Source: Hydrotalea sp. (GTDB lineage: Bacteria > Bacteroidota > Bacteroidia > Chitinophagales > Chitinophagaceae). From it: a stretch of DNA of 64,000 nt. Location of the stretch: the NCBI GenBank assembly GCA_027364735.1, contig DAHXOT010000045.1:124001-188000 (forward strand). The letters run 5' to 3'. The position numbers were made by a program, and so were the translations under genes. This document shows, piece by piece, positions 53,519-63,661 of this stretch. The notes beneath the pieces are model-generated. The model made no database searches. It was given only the letters and a program-made list of their open reading frames with translations, and had not been told where the DNA came from. Within the stretch, counting starts at the first letter, position 1, and each line of letters starts with the position of its first letter.

Positions 53519-55090
53519 ATGAAAAATATCATAAAAATTATAAAGAGCTTTTTAATCTTAGCTACTTTATTTTTAGCCATTTCGGGGTGCAACAAATTTC
53601 TCGATCGTAAACCCCTTACGGCAACATTAAACGATTTGAATCAAGGTGCATTAGAAGCTCAAAGTTTAACCTTATATAGTACTTTAAGAAACTATGCAGG
53701 CTTTTCAACATTACCTTGGATAGATTTTAATAGTATTAGAGATGATGATGCACAAAAAGGAAGTAGCTTAACCGATGGTGCTGAAATTAATGCCGAATTT
53801 GAAACATTTCAATACACAAAAGATGATTGGGCAACCAACACTTATTGGAACGATCATTATTACATGATTAACTTATGTAACAAAGAATTATATTGGGCCG
53901 ATTCTTTAAAACTAACAGATCAAGCTTCGCTTAGAAATGTTGGAGAAGCCCACTTTTTTAGAGCATACTCTTATTTCGAATTAGTAAAAGCTTATGGCGG
54001 ATATATTCCCAAATTCGATTATTATTATACCGATCCAAAATTAGGTATTCAGCCAAATGCTTCTGCAACCGGAGACCCTACCATTATTTATACTTTAATA
54101 GATAGAGATTTAGATTCTGCTTCTAAATTATTGCCTTTAGATTGGAAAGTAGCAGGAACAAACCGTTATCCGGGCAGATTAACCAGTGGTGCTGCAAATG
54201 CATTATGGGCACAAACCTATTTGTTTCGTCAGCAATGGAGTAAAGTAATTAGTTTATGTAATACCATTATTAATTCGGGCGAATATGCATTGGCTACCAA
54301 TTTTACCGATATATGGAAAGATGGTTTAAATGCTGTAGGTAAAAACGGTCCCGAATCTATTTTTGAGATGCAAGCTTGGGTTGGGGCAAATGGTACCAAT
54401 TATAATGGCGTACCATGGGGCACATCTCAAAATGTTAGGCAAGGTGGTGCCGATGTATCGTGGAATTTAGGTTGGGGTTGGAACACACCTACCGATGTAT
54501 TAAATAATGCTTGGGACAATACCGATCCAAGAAAATCAATGACTATATTATATTCAGGTCAATTCGATGGAGGTCCTGCTACCGGAGGTTACGGTGCAAC
54601 TTTACCACCATACAATCCGGGTACTGCATTAGATCAAAAATATTGGAATAAGAAAGTATATTCAGATCCTGCCATGCGGCAATTTACTGGCGAAATTAAT
54701 GGCAGTGGTGGTGCCGATTGGATAAATAAAAGAATTATACGTTATGCCGATGTAATATTAATGCTGGCAGAAGCAGCTAACGAAACAGGAGATGGTGCAA
54801 CTGCAGAAGCCATGTTAGAACAAATAAGAGCTAGGGCAAGAGGTAGTAATGCTTCTGTTTTACCACATGTAGCTTTTGCAAATCAAGCACAAATGAGGCA
54901 AGCAATTAAAAATGAGCGCCGTTGGGAATTTGCTATGGAAGGAGCAAGATTTTACGATTTGGTTCGTTGGGGAGATGCTAATAATGTTTTATCTGGATTA
55001 GGATATACACCCAGATGCCAATATTATCCTATTCCTCAAAAAGCAATTGATTTATCGGGTGGTGTTTTAAAGCAAAACCCCAATTGGTAG
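53519..55090 (+). CDS. SusD/RagB-family surface glycan-binding lipoprotein
   Basis: A 523-residue lipoprotein; the signal peptide ends in ISGC with Cys24 as lipid anchor. The body has the SusD TPR-like helices (GEAHFFRAYSYFELVKAYGG near 140) and the C-terminal SusD segment with NERRWEFAMEGARFYDLVRWG near 460-480. It forms the lid over the SusC barrel and binds the glycan on the cell surface. It lies 24 bases after susC and is followed by the LamG gene. Confidence 0.96.
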   Translation: MKNIIKIIKSFLILATLFLAISGCNKFLDRKPLTATLNDLNQGALEAQSLTLYSTLRNYAGFSTLPWIDFNSIRDDDAQKGSSLTDGAEINAEFETFQYTKDDWATNTYWNDHYYMINLCNKELYWADSLKLTDQASLRNVGEAHFFRAYSYFELVKAYGGYIPKFDYYYTDPKLGIQPNASATGDPTIIYTLIDRDLDSASKLLPLDWKVAGTNRYPGRLTSGAANALWAQTYLFRQQWSKVISLCNTIINSGEYALATNFTDIWKDGLNAVGKNGPESIFEMQAWVGANGTNYNGVPWGTSQNVRQGGADVSWNLGWGWNTPTDVLNNAWDNTDPRKSMTILYSGQFDGGPATGGYGATLPPYNPGTALDQKYWNKKVYSDPAMRQFTGEINGSGGADWINKRIIRYADVILMLAEAANETGDGATAEAMLEQIRARARGSNASVLPHVAFANQAQMRQAIKNERRWEFAMEGARFYDLVRWGDANNVLSGLGYTPRCQYYPIPQKAIDLSGGVLKQNPNW

Positions 55091-55120
55091 TTTAATTATT
55101 CAATCTTAATAATCATTATT

Positions 55121-55987
55121 ATGAATAAAAAATTTTTGATAGCAACTAATTACTTTTTTATTGCTACAATACTAATCTTAGGATTTATAGGTTGCCAGAA
55201 AATGGATAGACCGGCACTTGGAAAATACCTTCAAGATGCAAATCCTCCGGGTGGGCCTTTAAAATTTTATGCAGCTTTTGATGGAACAACCTCTAATCCG
55301 TTAATGAATGCTGTAGACAGTATACGAGCAAATTTTCCGTCTGCTAATCCTTTTACATCGGTGGCAGGTATTAGCGGTAAAGCAGTACAAGGTGTAAGTG
55401 GAATGGCAATTAATTACCCTTCTGCCAATGATTTTAAATATGCTACAAGTTTTACTATTGCTTTTTGGGTAAAAACAACCGGTGTGCCCAAATCTGCCGA
55501 TGGACCTCAATTTGTTTTCTCTTTAGTACAAAATAATTATTCATGGCATAATAGTGTAATATTTTTATTATTCGACCATACCGGAGCCGGATCTACTGTT
55601 GATTCTGCCGCAATTAGTTTTGCCTTGAAAGATAATTGGTATGTTTTTCATAATGGAGATAGAATACCTAAACTATACGATCAGCAATGGCATCATTTAG
55701 CTTTTGTTTATGATGAAACAACTTCTTTATTAACCACTTATGCCGATGGTAAAGCGTTGGTGGTATCTGCCGCTGCTTCTTCACAAACTGGGGTAAAAGG
55801 TCCTTTAAATTTTACCACAACCGATATTGCAAATTTGGTAATTGGCGGATGGAATACACATGCCGGTTTAAATGGTGCAACAGGAAGTTGGATACAATCT
55901 TATCCTGGTGCAATAGATCAGTTTAGAATGTATGGAAAAGTGTTATCGGCATCCGAAATACAAAGTTTGTATAATAACAAACAATAA
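55121..55987 (+). CDS. LamG-like surface lipoprotein, probable glycan-binding
   Basis: A 288-residue lipoprotein with the lipobox Cys25 (FIGC). The mature part is a jelly-roll of the LamG/concanavalin type: FAFWVKTTGV near 110 (the SxWVK pattern), WHHLAFVYDETTSLLTTYADGK near 190, and PGAIDQFRMYGKVLSASEIQSLY near 270, which is the end motif of LamG_3. It is in the position of the surface glycan-binding proteins that follow SusD in utilisation loci. A terminator 46 bases downstream closes this transcription unit. Confidence 0.9.
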   Translation: MNKKFLIATNYFFIATILILGFIGCQKMDRPALGKYLQDANPPGGPLKFYAAFDGTTSNPLMNAVDSIRANFPSANPFTSVAGISGKAVQGVSGMAINYPSANDFKYATSFTIAFWVKTTGVPKSADGPQFVFSLVQNNYSWHNSVIFLLFDHTGAGSTVDSAAISFALKDNWYVFHNGDRIPKLYDQQWHHLAFVYDETTSLLTTYADGKALVVSAAASSQTGVKGPLNFTTTDIANLVIGGWNTHAGLNGATGSWIQSYPGAIDQFRMYGKVLSASEIQSLYNNKQ

Positions 55988-56033
55988 TTTACCATCATAA
56001 AAATTTTAGATTAGTGTAAGATGATACATTCTA

Positions 56034-56069
56034 AAGGGCTGAATGATTTGTATTCAGCCCTTGTTTTTT
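56034..56069 (+). terminator. Intrinsic terminator after the LamG gene
   Basis: An 11-bp perfect stem (AAGGGCTGAAT and its complement) with a loop of seven bases, then G and six T. It lies 46 bases after the LamG stop and 29 bases before the cytochrome gene. Confidence 0.9.
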
Positions 56070-56097
56070 CGGTAATAAAGAATAAAAAATATTTTCC

Positions 56098-57339
56098 ATG
56101 GGTACAGTTATACACAATCGGAAATCTTTTGTAGTTATTACCGGTATTATTATTTCTACCTTTTTATTTGTAAAGTGTATTGATGACAGTTCTAAAAGTA
56201 CTACCGCTAATAACAATAAAAATAAATTTCAAGAATTTGCGGGTTCTAAAGTATGTGCCGAATGCCATAAAAAAATTTATGATACACATGTTCTAACAGC
56301 ACATTATTTAACCTCTCAACCGGCTAATGAAAAAAATATAAAAGGAAGTATTGCAGAAGGCGAACACACATTTTATTACAATCCCAATGTATATGTTTCA
56401 GTTCAAAAAAGAGATAGTTTATTTTATCAGGCCGAATATGTTGATGGCGTTGAAAAATATTTTGCACCTATTAATATTACGGTAGGATCGGGTAAGCGTG
56501 GTCAAACTTTTTTGTATTGGAATAATCATCGTTTATTTCAATTGCCACTTACCTATTTTACCGCTTTAAAGCAATGGACAAATAGTCCGGGATTTTCTAA
56601 TAGGGTAGTATTTAGGCGCCCTATTACTTCTCGGTGTTTAGAATGCCATAGCACGTTTTTTGAAAAAATTAATACCGATACAAATAGCTTGGTGGAAGAA
56701 TTTGATAGAACACATATTGTGTATGGTGTAGATTGTGAAAAATGCCATGGCCCGGCGGCTAATCATGTGGCATTTCACCAAAAAAATCCTTCAGCAACCA
56801 AAGCACAATTTATTATCAATCCTTCCAACTTTACCCGAACACAAAGTTTAGAATTATGCCAATTATGCCATGGAGGAAGATTAACCAAATCAAAGCCATC
56901 TTTTAGCTTTCAGGCAGGAGAAAAATTATCGGATTATTTTTCAATGGATACTGTACAAAAAAATATTTCCAATATTGATGTTCATGGAAATCAATACGGA
57001 ATGTTAATTGCCAGTAAATGTTTTAAGATGAGTAAAATGACTTGTGTTACTTGCCATAATTCGCATCAAAACGAAACTGGAAACAAAATTCTATTTTCAC
57101 AACATTGCATGAGTTGCCATACCGAAGCAAACAATACCTTTTGTAAGGCCAAAAATAAAGTAGGCAATAAAATTATCAACAATTGTATTGATTGCCACAT
57201 GCCCGAGCAAGCATCAAAATCAATAATGGTATTGCTTCAAGGGCAGAATATTCCTACGTCGGCAACTATGCGTTCTCATTTTATTGCAGTGTATCCTACT
57301 GAAACAAAAAATTTTTTACAGGCACAAAAAAGTAAATAG
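56098..57339 (+). CDS. Seven-heme c-type cytochrome, membrane-associated
   Basis: A 413-residue exported protein with an N-terminal membrane helix (about 10-29), probably an anchor (the Cys near residue 29 is not in a good lipobox). Seven CxxCH heme motifs are present: CAECH, CLECH, CEKCH, CQLCH, CVTCH, CMSCH and CIDCH, several followed by further conserved His. The arrangement resembles cytochrome c554-like multiheme electron-transfer proteins. It follows the glycan-uptake genes after a terminator and precedes the VCBS gene by 19 bases. The electron donor or acceptor is unknown. Confidence 0.88.
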   Translation: MGTVIHNRKSFVVITGIIISTFLFVKCIDDSSKSTTANNNKNKFQEFAGSKVCAECHKKIYDTHVLTAHYLTSQPANEKNIKGSIAEGEHTFYYNPNVYVSVQKRDSLFYQAEYVDGVEKYFAPINITVGSGKRGQTFLYWNNHRLFQLPLTYFTALKQWTNSPGFSNRVVFRRPITSRCLECHSTFFEKINTDTNSLVEEFDRTHIVYGVDCEKCHGPAANHVAFHQKNPSATKAQFIINPSNFTRTQSLELCQLCHGGRLTKSKPSFSFQAGEKLSDYFSMDTVQKNISNIDVHGNQYGMLIASKCFKMSKMTCVTCHNSHQNETGNKILFSQHCMSCHTEANNTFCKAKNKVGNKIINNCIDCHMPEQASKSIMVLLQGQNIPTSATMRSHFIAVYPTETKNFLQAQKSK

Positions 57340-57358
57340 TGTAAATAAAAATTAAAAA

Positions 57359-60300
57359 ATGCGTATGTATATGTTTAAAAAAATACGGTTTTCTTTTTTT
57401 GTTATAAGTGTTTTTTTTACAGCTTGCCATTCATCTAATACGGGCTTTACGGCTTTATCATCTTCAACAACACATATTCAATTTGAGAATAATCTCGAAA
57501 AAAAAGAAGGGTTTGGAATTTTATATTACTTATACTATTACAATGGAGGAGGGGTTGCTGTAGGAGATATTAATAATGATGGATTACCCGATATTTATTT
57601 TACAGCAAATAGTAAAGGGCACAATAAATTATATTTAAATAAAGGCAATTTTGAATTTGAAGATATAACCGAAAAAGCAGGTGTAGAAGGCACTTCGGAT
57701 TGGTGTACCGGAGCCACTATGGCCGATGTTAACGGAGATGGTTTATTGGATATTTACGTATCGTCTGTAAATAATGCTTATGGGTTACATGGGCATAACG
57801 AATTTTTTATTAATAATGGTAATGGAACTTTTACAGAAAGTGCGGCTAAATATGGATTAGATTTTTCGGGATTTACAGTTCAAACCGTTTTTTTCGATTA
57901 TGATCATGATGGAGATTTAGATTGTTTTATTTTAAACGAATCGCAACAACCTTATCAAAATATTGTAGATACCAGTCATAGAAGAGAATTTGATGCCAAT
58001 GCAGGCGATTATTTATTTAGAAACGATATAAACACAACCGGAAAATTTACCGATGTATCGAAACAAGCAGGAATTAATCAAAGTAATTTGGGCTATGGCT
58101 TAGGGTTATCGGTAGCCGATTTAAATAATGATGGATGGGAAGATATTTATATAGGAAACGATTTTCACGAAAACGATTATTATTATGTTAATAATCACGA
58201 TGGAACTTTTACAGAAAGTGGCGCCAAACATTTTAATCATTACTCCCGATTTAGTATGGGTAACGATATTGCCGATTTTAATAATGATGGCCAATTAGAT
58301 GTACTTACTGTAGATATGCTTCCGCCCGATGAAAAAACCCTCAAAACTTATGGAAGCGATGAGCATAACGATATTTATGATTTTAAAATAATACACAATG
58401 GGTATCAACCCCAATTTTCAAGAAACTGTTTACAACGAAATAATGGCAATGGCGAAAGCTTTAGCGATATTGGATTAATTGCAGGCGTATCTGCTACCGA
58501 TTGGAGTTGGAGCCCTTTAATGGCCGATTTTGACAATGATGGGAATAAAGATATTTTTATTTCAAGTGGTATTGTAAAACGACCGGTAGATTTAGATTAT
58601 GTACGTTTTGTTTCCGATTTGGCTGCAAGAGTTAACCGAAATGCCTCTACACAATTTGATGATGTTACAGTTGATAAAATGCCCGAAGGAAGCTCGTATT
58701 GTTATATGTTTAAAGGCGATGGCACAGGCCAATTTAACAGCATAGGAAAAGATTGGGGTTTAATGAATAAAAAAGGTTTTTATAATGGAGCTACTTATGC
58801 CGATTTAAATAATGATGGAAATTTAGATTTAATAGTTAATGCACTTAATGCAAAAGCAGCAATCTTTAAAAACATTACACAACACAAAAATTATCTTACC
58901 ATCAACTTTAAAGGAGAAGGAGCTAATAAATTTGGTATTGGAGCCAAAGCATATCTTTTTACTAAAAATAAAATGCAATACGAGCAATTAATGCTCACAA
59001 GAGGTTTTCAATCATCTACAGAACCTCGCTTACATTTTGGAATAGATACTATTAAAACAATTGATAGTGTTGTTATTGTTTGGCCAAATCAAAAATATCA
59101 AACTATCAAAAACATTCAGCCTAATAAGCAAATAACCGTATTCGAGAAAGATGCAATGAATAATTTCAATTACAACCTTTTCTTTATACCTAAAAAAGAA
59201 AAGGCAATCAATATTACTAACCAAATACAATGTAATTGGAAGCATATTGAAAATAATTTTAACGATTTTAATTTCCAATATTTAATTCCGCATAAAGAAA
59301 GTACACGCGGACCAAAAATTGCAGTTGGCGATGTAAATAAAGATGGGTTAGAAGACTTTTATGTATGCGGAGCAAAAGGGCAACCCGGTGCTTTAATGAT
59401 TCAACAAAAAGATGGCAATTTCATTAGTTCCGATACTGCATTGTTTAATCAATTTGCAATATGTGAAGATGTAGATGCTATTTTTTTTGATGCCAATGGA
59501 GATGGTTTTCTTGATTTATGGGTTGTTGCGGGTGGAAATGAATTACCCTCCAACGATATTAGTAATGCTGATAGGTTATTTATTAACGATGGAAAAGGGC
59601 ATTTTACTTTTTCGCCACAAGCATTTCAACAAGAATATTGGAATAAATCTTGTATTGCAGTTGCCGACATAGATCATGATGGAGATTTGGATGTTTTTAT
59701 TGGGCATTTTACCGATCAGCAGAAATATGGCTACGCAATGAATTCTTATTGCTACATTAATAATGGCAAAGGAAAATTTAGTATTGCCGATACAAAAACC
59801 ATTAACCTACTTAAACTGGGTATGGTTACTTCTGCTTCATTTACTGATATAAATAATGACGGTTGGCCCGATTTAATTGTTGCCGGCGAATGGATGCCCG
59901 TAAAAATTTTTATAAATAACAAAGGGAAGTTTGTAGAAACCGATATTCCTAATTCAACAGGTTTATGGCAAAATATTTATACCACCGATGTAAATGGCGA
60001 TGGATTTCCCGATATACTTGCTGGTAATTGGGGGCATAATTCTAAACTTTGGGCCGGTAAAAATGGACCATTAAAACTGTATGTAAAAGATTTTGATAAC
60101 AATGGAATTATTGAACAAATAATGTGTTATACCATTGATGGTAAAGAATATACTTTTTTACCTAAAGATGAGTTAGAACAAGCCTTGCCTATTTTACGAA
60201 AAGCCTATTTAACCTACAGCGAAGTGGCCGGTAAAACCGTGCAATATATGTTTTACGATTTATTTAAAGATTATACTGAATTAAAAGCCGAAACTTTAGG

Positions 60301-60658
60301 TAATGCCTGTTTTTTAAATGATGGCAAAGGAAATTTTATTAAACAAGATTTACCTTTTAACCTTCAACTATCACCAATATTTTCTTTTCAAAAAGAGGAA
60401 GGAGCCAACCAGTTTTTTAGTGGAGGCAATTTTTTTGATGTTCCTCCATACGAAGGATCTTACGATGCAGCAGCATTATCAAGTTTTTCGCTAAAGGCTT
60501 CTAAAAATACTATTACCGTTAGCGATGCAACAGTAGAAGATATTAAAGGGCAAGTAAGAGACTTAAAATGGATTAACAATGCCAAATATGGTAAACTATT
60601 AATGGTAGCAAGAAATAACGATAAAATTGAGTTTTATAAAATGCCAAATAAAAATTAA
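57359..60658 (+). CDS. VCBS/FG-GAP repeat lipoprotein with ASPIC/UnbV domain
   Basis: A 1099-residue exported lipoprotein; the signal peptide ends in TACHSS (Cys near 24). I count 12 DxNxDGxxD calcium-binding motifs of FG-GAP/VCBS type, seven in residues 60-500 and five in 645-890, with an ASPIC/UnbV domain (residues about 515-600) between the two groups. Each half can fold as a beta-propeller. Proteins of this kind (CRTAC1-like) are secreted or surface-bound and often lie near SusC/SusD pairs, but no activity is established. It is coupled to the cytochrome gene and 3 bases ahead of the first GH144-like gene. Confidence 0.9.
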   Translation: MRMYMFKKIRFSFFVISVFFTACHSSNTGFTALSSSTTHIQFENNLEKKEGFGILYYLYYYNGGGVAVGDINNDGLPDIYFTANSKGHNKLYLNKGNFEFEDITEKAGVEGTSDWCTGATMADVNGDGLLDIYVSSVNNAYGLHGHNEFFINNGNGTFTESAAKYGLDFSGFTVQTVFFDYDHDGDLDCFILNESQQPYQNIVDTSHRREFDANAGDYLFRNDINTTGKFTDVSKQAGINQSNLGYGLGLSVADLNNDGWEDIYIGNDFHENDYYYVNNHDGTFTESGAKHFNHYSRFSMGNDIADFNNDGQLDVLTVDMLPPDEKTLKTYGSDEHNDIYDFKIIHNGYQPQFSRNCLQRNNGNGESFSDIGLIAGVSATDWSWSPLMADFDNDGNKDIFISSGIVKRPVDLDYVRFVSDLAARVNRNASTQFDDVTVDKMPEGSSYCYMFKGDGTGQFNSIGKDWGLMNKKGFYNGATYADLNNDGNLDLIVNALNAKAAIFKNITQHKNYLTINFKGEGANKFGIGAKAYLFTKNKMQYEQLMLTRGFQSSTEPRLHFGIDTIKTIDSVVIVWPNQKYQTIKNIQPNKQITVFEKDAMNNFNYNLFFIPKKEKAINITNQIQCNWKHIENNFNDFNFQYLIPHKESTRGPKIAVGDVNKDGLEDFYVCGAKGQPGALMIQQKDGNFISSDTALFNQFAICEDVDAIFFDANGDGFLDLWVVAGGNELPSNDISNADRLFINDGKGHFTFSPQAFQQEYWNKSCIAVADIDHDGDLDVFIGHFTDQQKYGYAMNSYCYINNGKGKFSIADTKTINLLKLGMVTSASFTDINNDGWPDLIVAGEWMPVKIFINNKGKFVETDIPNSTGLWQNIYTTDVNGDGFPDILAGNWGHNSKLWAGKNGPLKLYVKDFDNNGIIEQIMCYTIDGKEYTFLPKDELEQALPILRKAYLTYSEVAGKTVQYMFYDLFKDYTELKAETLGNACFLNDGKGNFIKQDLPFNLQLSPIFSFQKEEGANQFFSGGNFFDVPPYEGSYDAAALSSFSLKASKNTITVSDATVEDIKGQVRDLKWINNAKYGKLLMVARNNDKIEFYKMPNKN

Positions 60659-60661
60659 GCA

Positions 60662-62353
60662 ATGTTTTTAGCAAGAGAAAATTATTTGAAGCATACAAAA
60701 TGGATAGTACTATTTTTTTTACTTGAAGGTTGTACTAAAAATAACAGTAGCAATACACCTCCGGTGGTTAGTTACAGTTTTGGTATACAATCGTATTCGG
60801 TTGATGGTATTTCTTCTTCAAATATTATACATAATATTAGTACAAAGCCAACAATTAAATTTCAGTTTGGTGCTGCAATTAATAGAGCCGATATTGTAAA
60901 TAGTATCAGTTTAAAAAATAATTTTTCCAACCTTATTAGCTATTCTATTGCTTATTCAAATAACGATAGTGTTGTTATACTACAACCGGTATTGCCATTA
61001 AATTATCTTTCAAAATATACAGTTTCAGTTTCAATTCCTTTACGTTCTTCAACAGGTGCTACTTTAAGTTCGGGTATTTCGTTTAGTTTTTACACGCAAA
61101 TTGATTCAACCGATAAGTTTCCTGTAATTGCAGATACAGCTTTACTTACACTAGTTCAAAAACAAACGTTTAAATATTTTTGGGATTTTGGTCACCCAAC
61201 TTCTGGAATGGCAAGAGAGCGAAATACCAGTGGTGATGTGGTAACAACCGGCGGAACAGGTTTTGGTATTATGGCAATGCTGGTAGCAATTAACAGAGGG
61301 TTTATTTCAAGAACAGATGGATTAAATAGAATTAGTACCATCACCAATTTTCTTACCACAAAATGCCAGCGTTGGCATGGAGCTTTTTCTCATTGGATGA
61401 ATGGTGCAACCGGTGCTACAGTTGCATTTGGAAATAATAATGGAGCCGATTTGGTTGAAACATCTTATTTGCTGGAAGGATTATTATCTGCCCGACAATT
61501 TTTTAATACTGCCGATGCTAATGAAATATTATTGCGAGATAGTATTAATTCTATTTGGAATAATATTGAATGGAATTGGTTTACACAAAATGGAACTCAG
61601 CAAAGTTTGTATTGGCAATACAATCCTTCTTACACTAATTCGGCAGATGTTTGGAGTATTGCAATAAATGGTTGGAATGAGGCTTTAATAACCTATGTAT
61701 TGGCTGCATCTTCTTCTACACATTCCATTGCTAAAAACGTGTACGATGTGGGTTGGGCTTCTTCGGGTAAAATTAAAAATGGCAATAGTTATTATGGTAT
61801 TACGTTGCCTTTGGGTCCTTCGTATGGTGGTCCATTATTTTTCGAGCAGTATTCTTTTATAGGTATTAATCCAACTTCTTTAACCGATGCCTATGCAAAT
61901 TATCAAACACAAACAATAGCACATACGCAAATTAATTACAATTATAGTGTAAATAACCCTAAACAATATTTTGGGTATAGTAATCTTTCTTGGGGCTTAA
62001 CAGCAAGTGATATTGAAGGAGGATATACTGCAAGCTCACCTACAAACGATGTAGGCGTAATTGCACCTACTGCCGCTATTGCTTCTATGCCATATACTCC
62101 TGTAGAATCTATTAATGCATTAAAATTTTTCTATTACAAGTTGGGCGATAAGTTATGGGGCAATTATGGCTTTTATGATGCTTTTAATTTAACCAATCCT
62201 TGGTTTGCAACTTCAACATTGGCAATAGATCAAGGACCAATTATTTGCATGATTGAAAATTACAGAACAGGATTATTGTGGAACTTATTTATGAGTTGCC
62301 CCGAAATAAAAAACGGAATGAAAAACTTAGGATTTAGTAGCCCTAATTTATAA
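60662..62353 (+). CDS. GH144-like glucanase with N-terminal Big_5-like domain, lipoprotein (copy 1)
   Basis: A 563-residue lipoprotein, lipobox Cys near residue 24 (LEGCTK). Residues about 35-155 form an Ig-like domain (SYSFGIQSYSVDG with KYTVSVSIPLRS), and residues 165-563 are an (alpha/alpha)6 glycoside hydrolase of the glucoamylase-like family (Pfam PF10091), which includes GH144 endo-beta-1,2-glucanases. The likely acidic pair is Asp263 and Glu266 in GADLVETSYLLEGL, and the C-terminal IDQGPIICMIENYRTGLLWN is intact. First of three tandem copies, starting 3 bases after the VCBS gene. Confidence 0.85.
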   Translation: MFLARENYLKHTKWIVLFFLLEGCTKNNSSNTPPVVSYSFGIQSYSVDGISSSNIIHNISTKPTIKFQFGAAINRADIVNSISLKNNFSNLISYSIAYSNNDSVVILQPVLPLNYLSKYTVSVSIPLRSSTGATLSSGISFSFYTQIDSTDKFPVIADTALLTLVQKQTFKYFWDFGHPTSGMARERNTSGDVVTTGGTGFGIMAMLVAINRGFISRTDGLNRISTITNFLTTKCQRWHGAFSHWMNGATGATVAFGNNNGADLVETSYLLEGLLSARQFFNTADANEILLRDSINSIWNNIEWNWFTQNGTQQSLYWQYNPSYTNSADVWSIAINGWNEALITYVLAASSSTHSIAKNVYDVGWASSGKIKNGNSYYGITLPLGPSYGGPLFFEQYSFIGINPTSLTDAYANYQTQTIAHTQINYNYSVNNPKQYFGYSNLSWGLTASDIEGGYTASSPTNDVGVIAPTAAIASMPYTPVESINALKFFYYKLGDKLWGNYGFYDAFNLTNPWFATSTLAIDQGPIICMIENYRTGLLWNLFMSCPEIKNGMKNLGFSSPNL

Positions 62354-62363
62354 AACTATCAAT

Positions 62364-63653
62364 ATGAAAAAATTGGTTCTTTCATTCATAACGCTATTTT
62401 TTTCTTTGGCGGTAATTGCCCAAAAAAATTTGTCGGATAATGAATTACTCGATGTAGTACAAAAACAAACATTTAAATATTTTTGGAATTTTGCTCATCC
62501 CGTTAGTGGAATGGCAAGAGAAAGAAGTAATACAACTTTTGGATATGGTAACGAAGTTGTAACAACCGGAGGAACCGGCTTTGGCGTAATGAGCATTATT
62601 GTTGCCACAGAACGAAAATGGATAGAAAGAGATACTGCAGCAAAACAAATACTTAAAATAATTAATTTTCTTTTAAAAGCTAATTCGTATCATGGGGCTT
62701 TCCCACATTGGATGAATGGCACAACCGGCAAAACAATTCCTTTTAGCAGAAAAGATGATGGAGCCGATTTAGTTGAAACATCTTTTTTATTTGAAGGATT
62801 ATTATGTGCTAAACAATATTTTAATGCAAATAACGAAGCAGAAAATGAAGTAAGAAATAAAATTGGTTGGTTGTGGAATGATGTTGAGTGGAATTGGTTT
62901 ACAAAAGGTGAAGATGTACTATATTGGCATTGGAGCCCCAATAACGGATGGGCAATGAACTTTCCGGTACATGGCTTTAATGAATGCTTAATAATGTATG
63001 TATTGGCTGCATCGGCCGAAAAATATGCTATCAATCCTTCGGTATATCATAAAGGTTGGGCAAGTGGAAGTTTTTTTAAAAATGGTAAAACCTTTTATGG
63101 ATACCAATTGCCATTAGGTTTCGATTATGGCGGGCCCTTATTTTTTTCGCATTATTCTTTTTTAGGATTAAAGCCTAAAGGCTTAAAAGATCAATACGCC
63201 GATTACTGGATACAAAACTGTCATCATACATTAATAAATCATGCCTATTGTGTGGCTAATCCAAAAAAATTTAAAGGCTATGGAGAAGATTGTTGGGGAT
63301 TAACTGCCAGCGATACCTATAATGGCTACGATGCTCATTCACCAACCAACGACCATGGAACTATTTCTCCTACAGCTGCATTATCTGCATTTCCTTATAC
63401 ACCTAATTTTTCGATGAAAGCATTAAAACACTTTTACTACGATTTGGGCAATAAAATATGGGGCGAATATGGTTTTACCGATGCATTTAACGAAACTAAA
63501 AATTGGTATGCTACATCGTATTTGGCAATAGATCAAGGACCTATTATTTGTATGATAGAAAATTACAGAACAGGATTATTATGGAACTTATTTATGAGTT
63601 GCCCCGAAGTACAAAAAGGCTTAAAAAAATTAGGATTTCAATATTCTAAATAA
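62364..63653 (+). CDS. GH144-like glucanase, secreted (copy 2)
   Basis: A 429-residue protein with signal peptide (FITLFFSLAVIAQ) and no lipobox, so it should be released to the periplasm or beyond. The catalytic domain matches copy 1: KQTFKYFWNFAHPVSGMARER at the start, GADLVETSFLFEGLL with Asp135 and Glu138, GGPLFFSHYSF near 250, and IDQGPIICMIENYRTGLLWN at the end. Unlike copy 1 it lacks the Big_5-like domain. It lies 10 bases after copy 1 and 8 bases before copy 3. Confidence 0.88.
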   Translation: MKKLVLSFITLFFSLAVIAQKNLSDNELLDVVQKQTFKYFWNFAHPVSGMARERSNTTFGYGNEVVTTGGTGFGVMSIIVATERKWIERDTAAKQILKIINFLLKANSYHGAFPHWMNGTTGKTIPFSRKDDGADLVETSFLFEGLLCAKQYFNANNEAENEVRNKIGWLWNDVEWNWFTKGEDVLYWHWSPNNGWAMNFPVHGFNECLIMYVLAASAEKYAINPSVYHKGWASGSFFKNGKTFYGYQLPLGFDYGGPLFFSHYSFLGLKPKGLKDQYADYWIQNCHHTLINHAYCVANPKKFKGYGEDCWGLTASDTYNGYDAHSPTNDHGTISPTAALSAFPYTPNFSMKALKHFYYDLGNKIWGEYGFTDAFNETKNWYATSYLAIDQGPIICMIENYRTGLLWNLFMSCPEVQKGLKKLGFQYSK

Positions 63654-63661
63654 TTATAGTT

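Noticed and set aside
62690-63034. 114-codon frame antisense to the second GH144-like gene
   Set aside because: Shadow of a strongly conserved gene; no promoter or start context.
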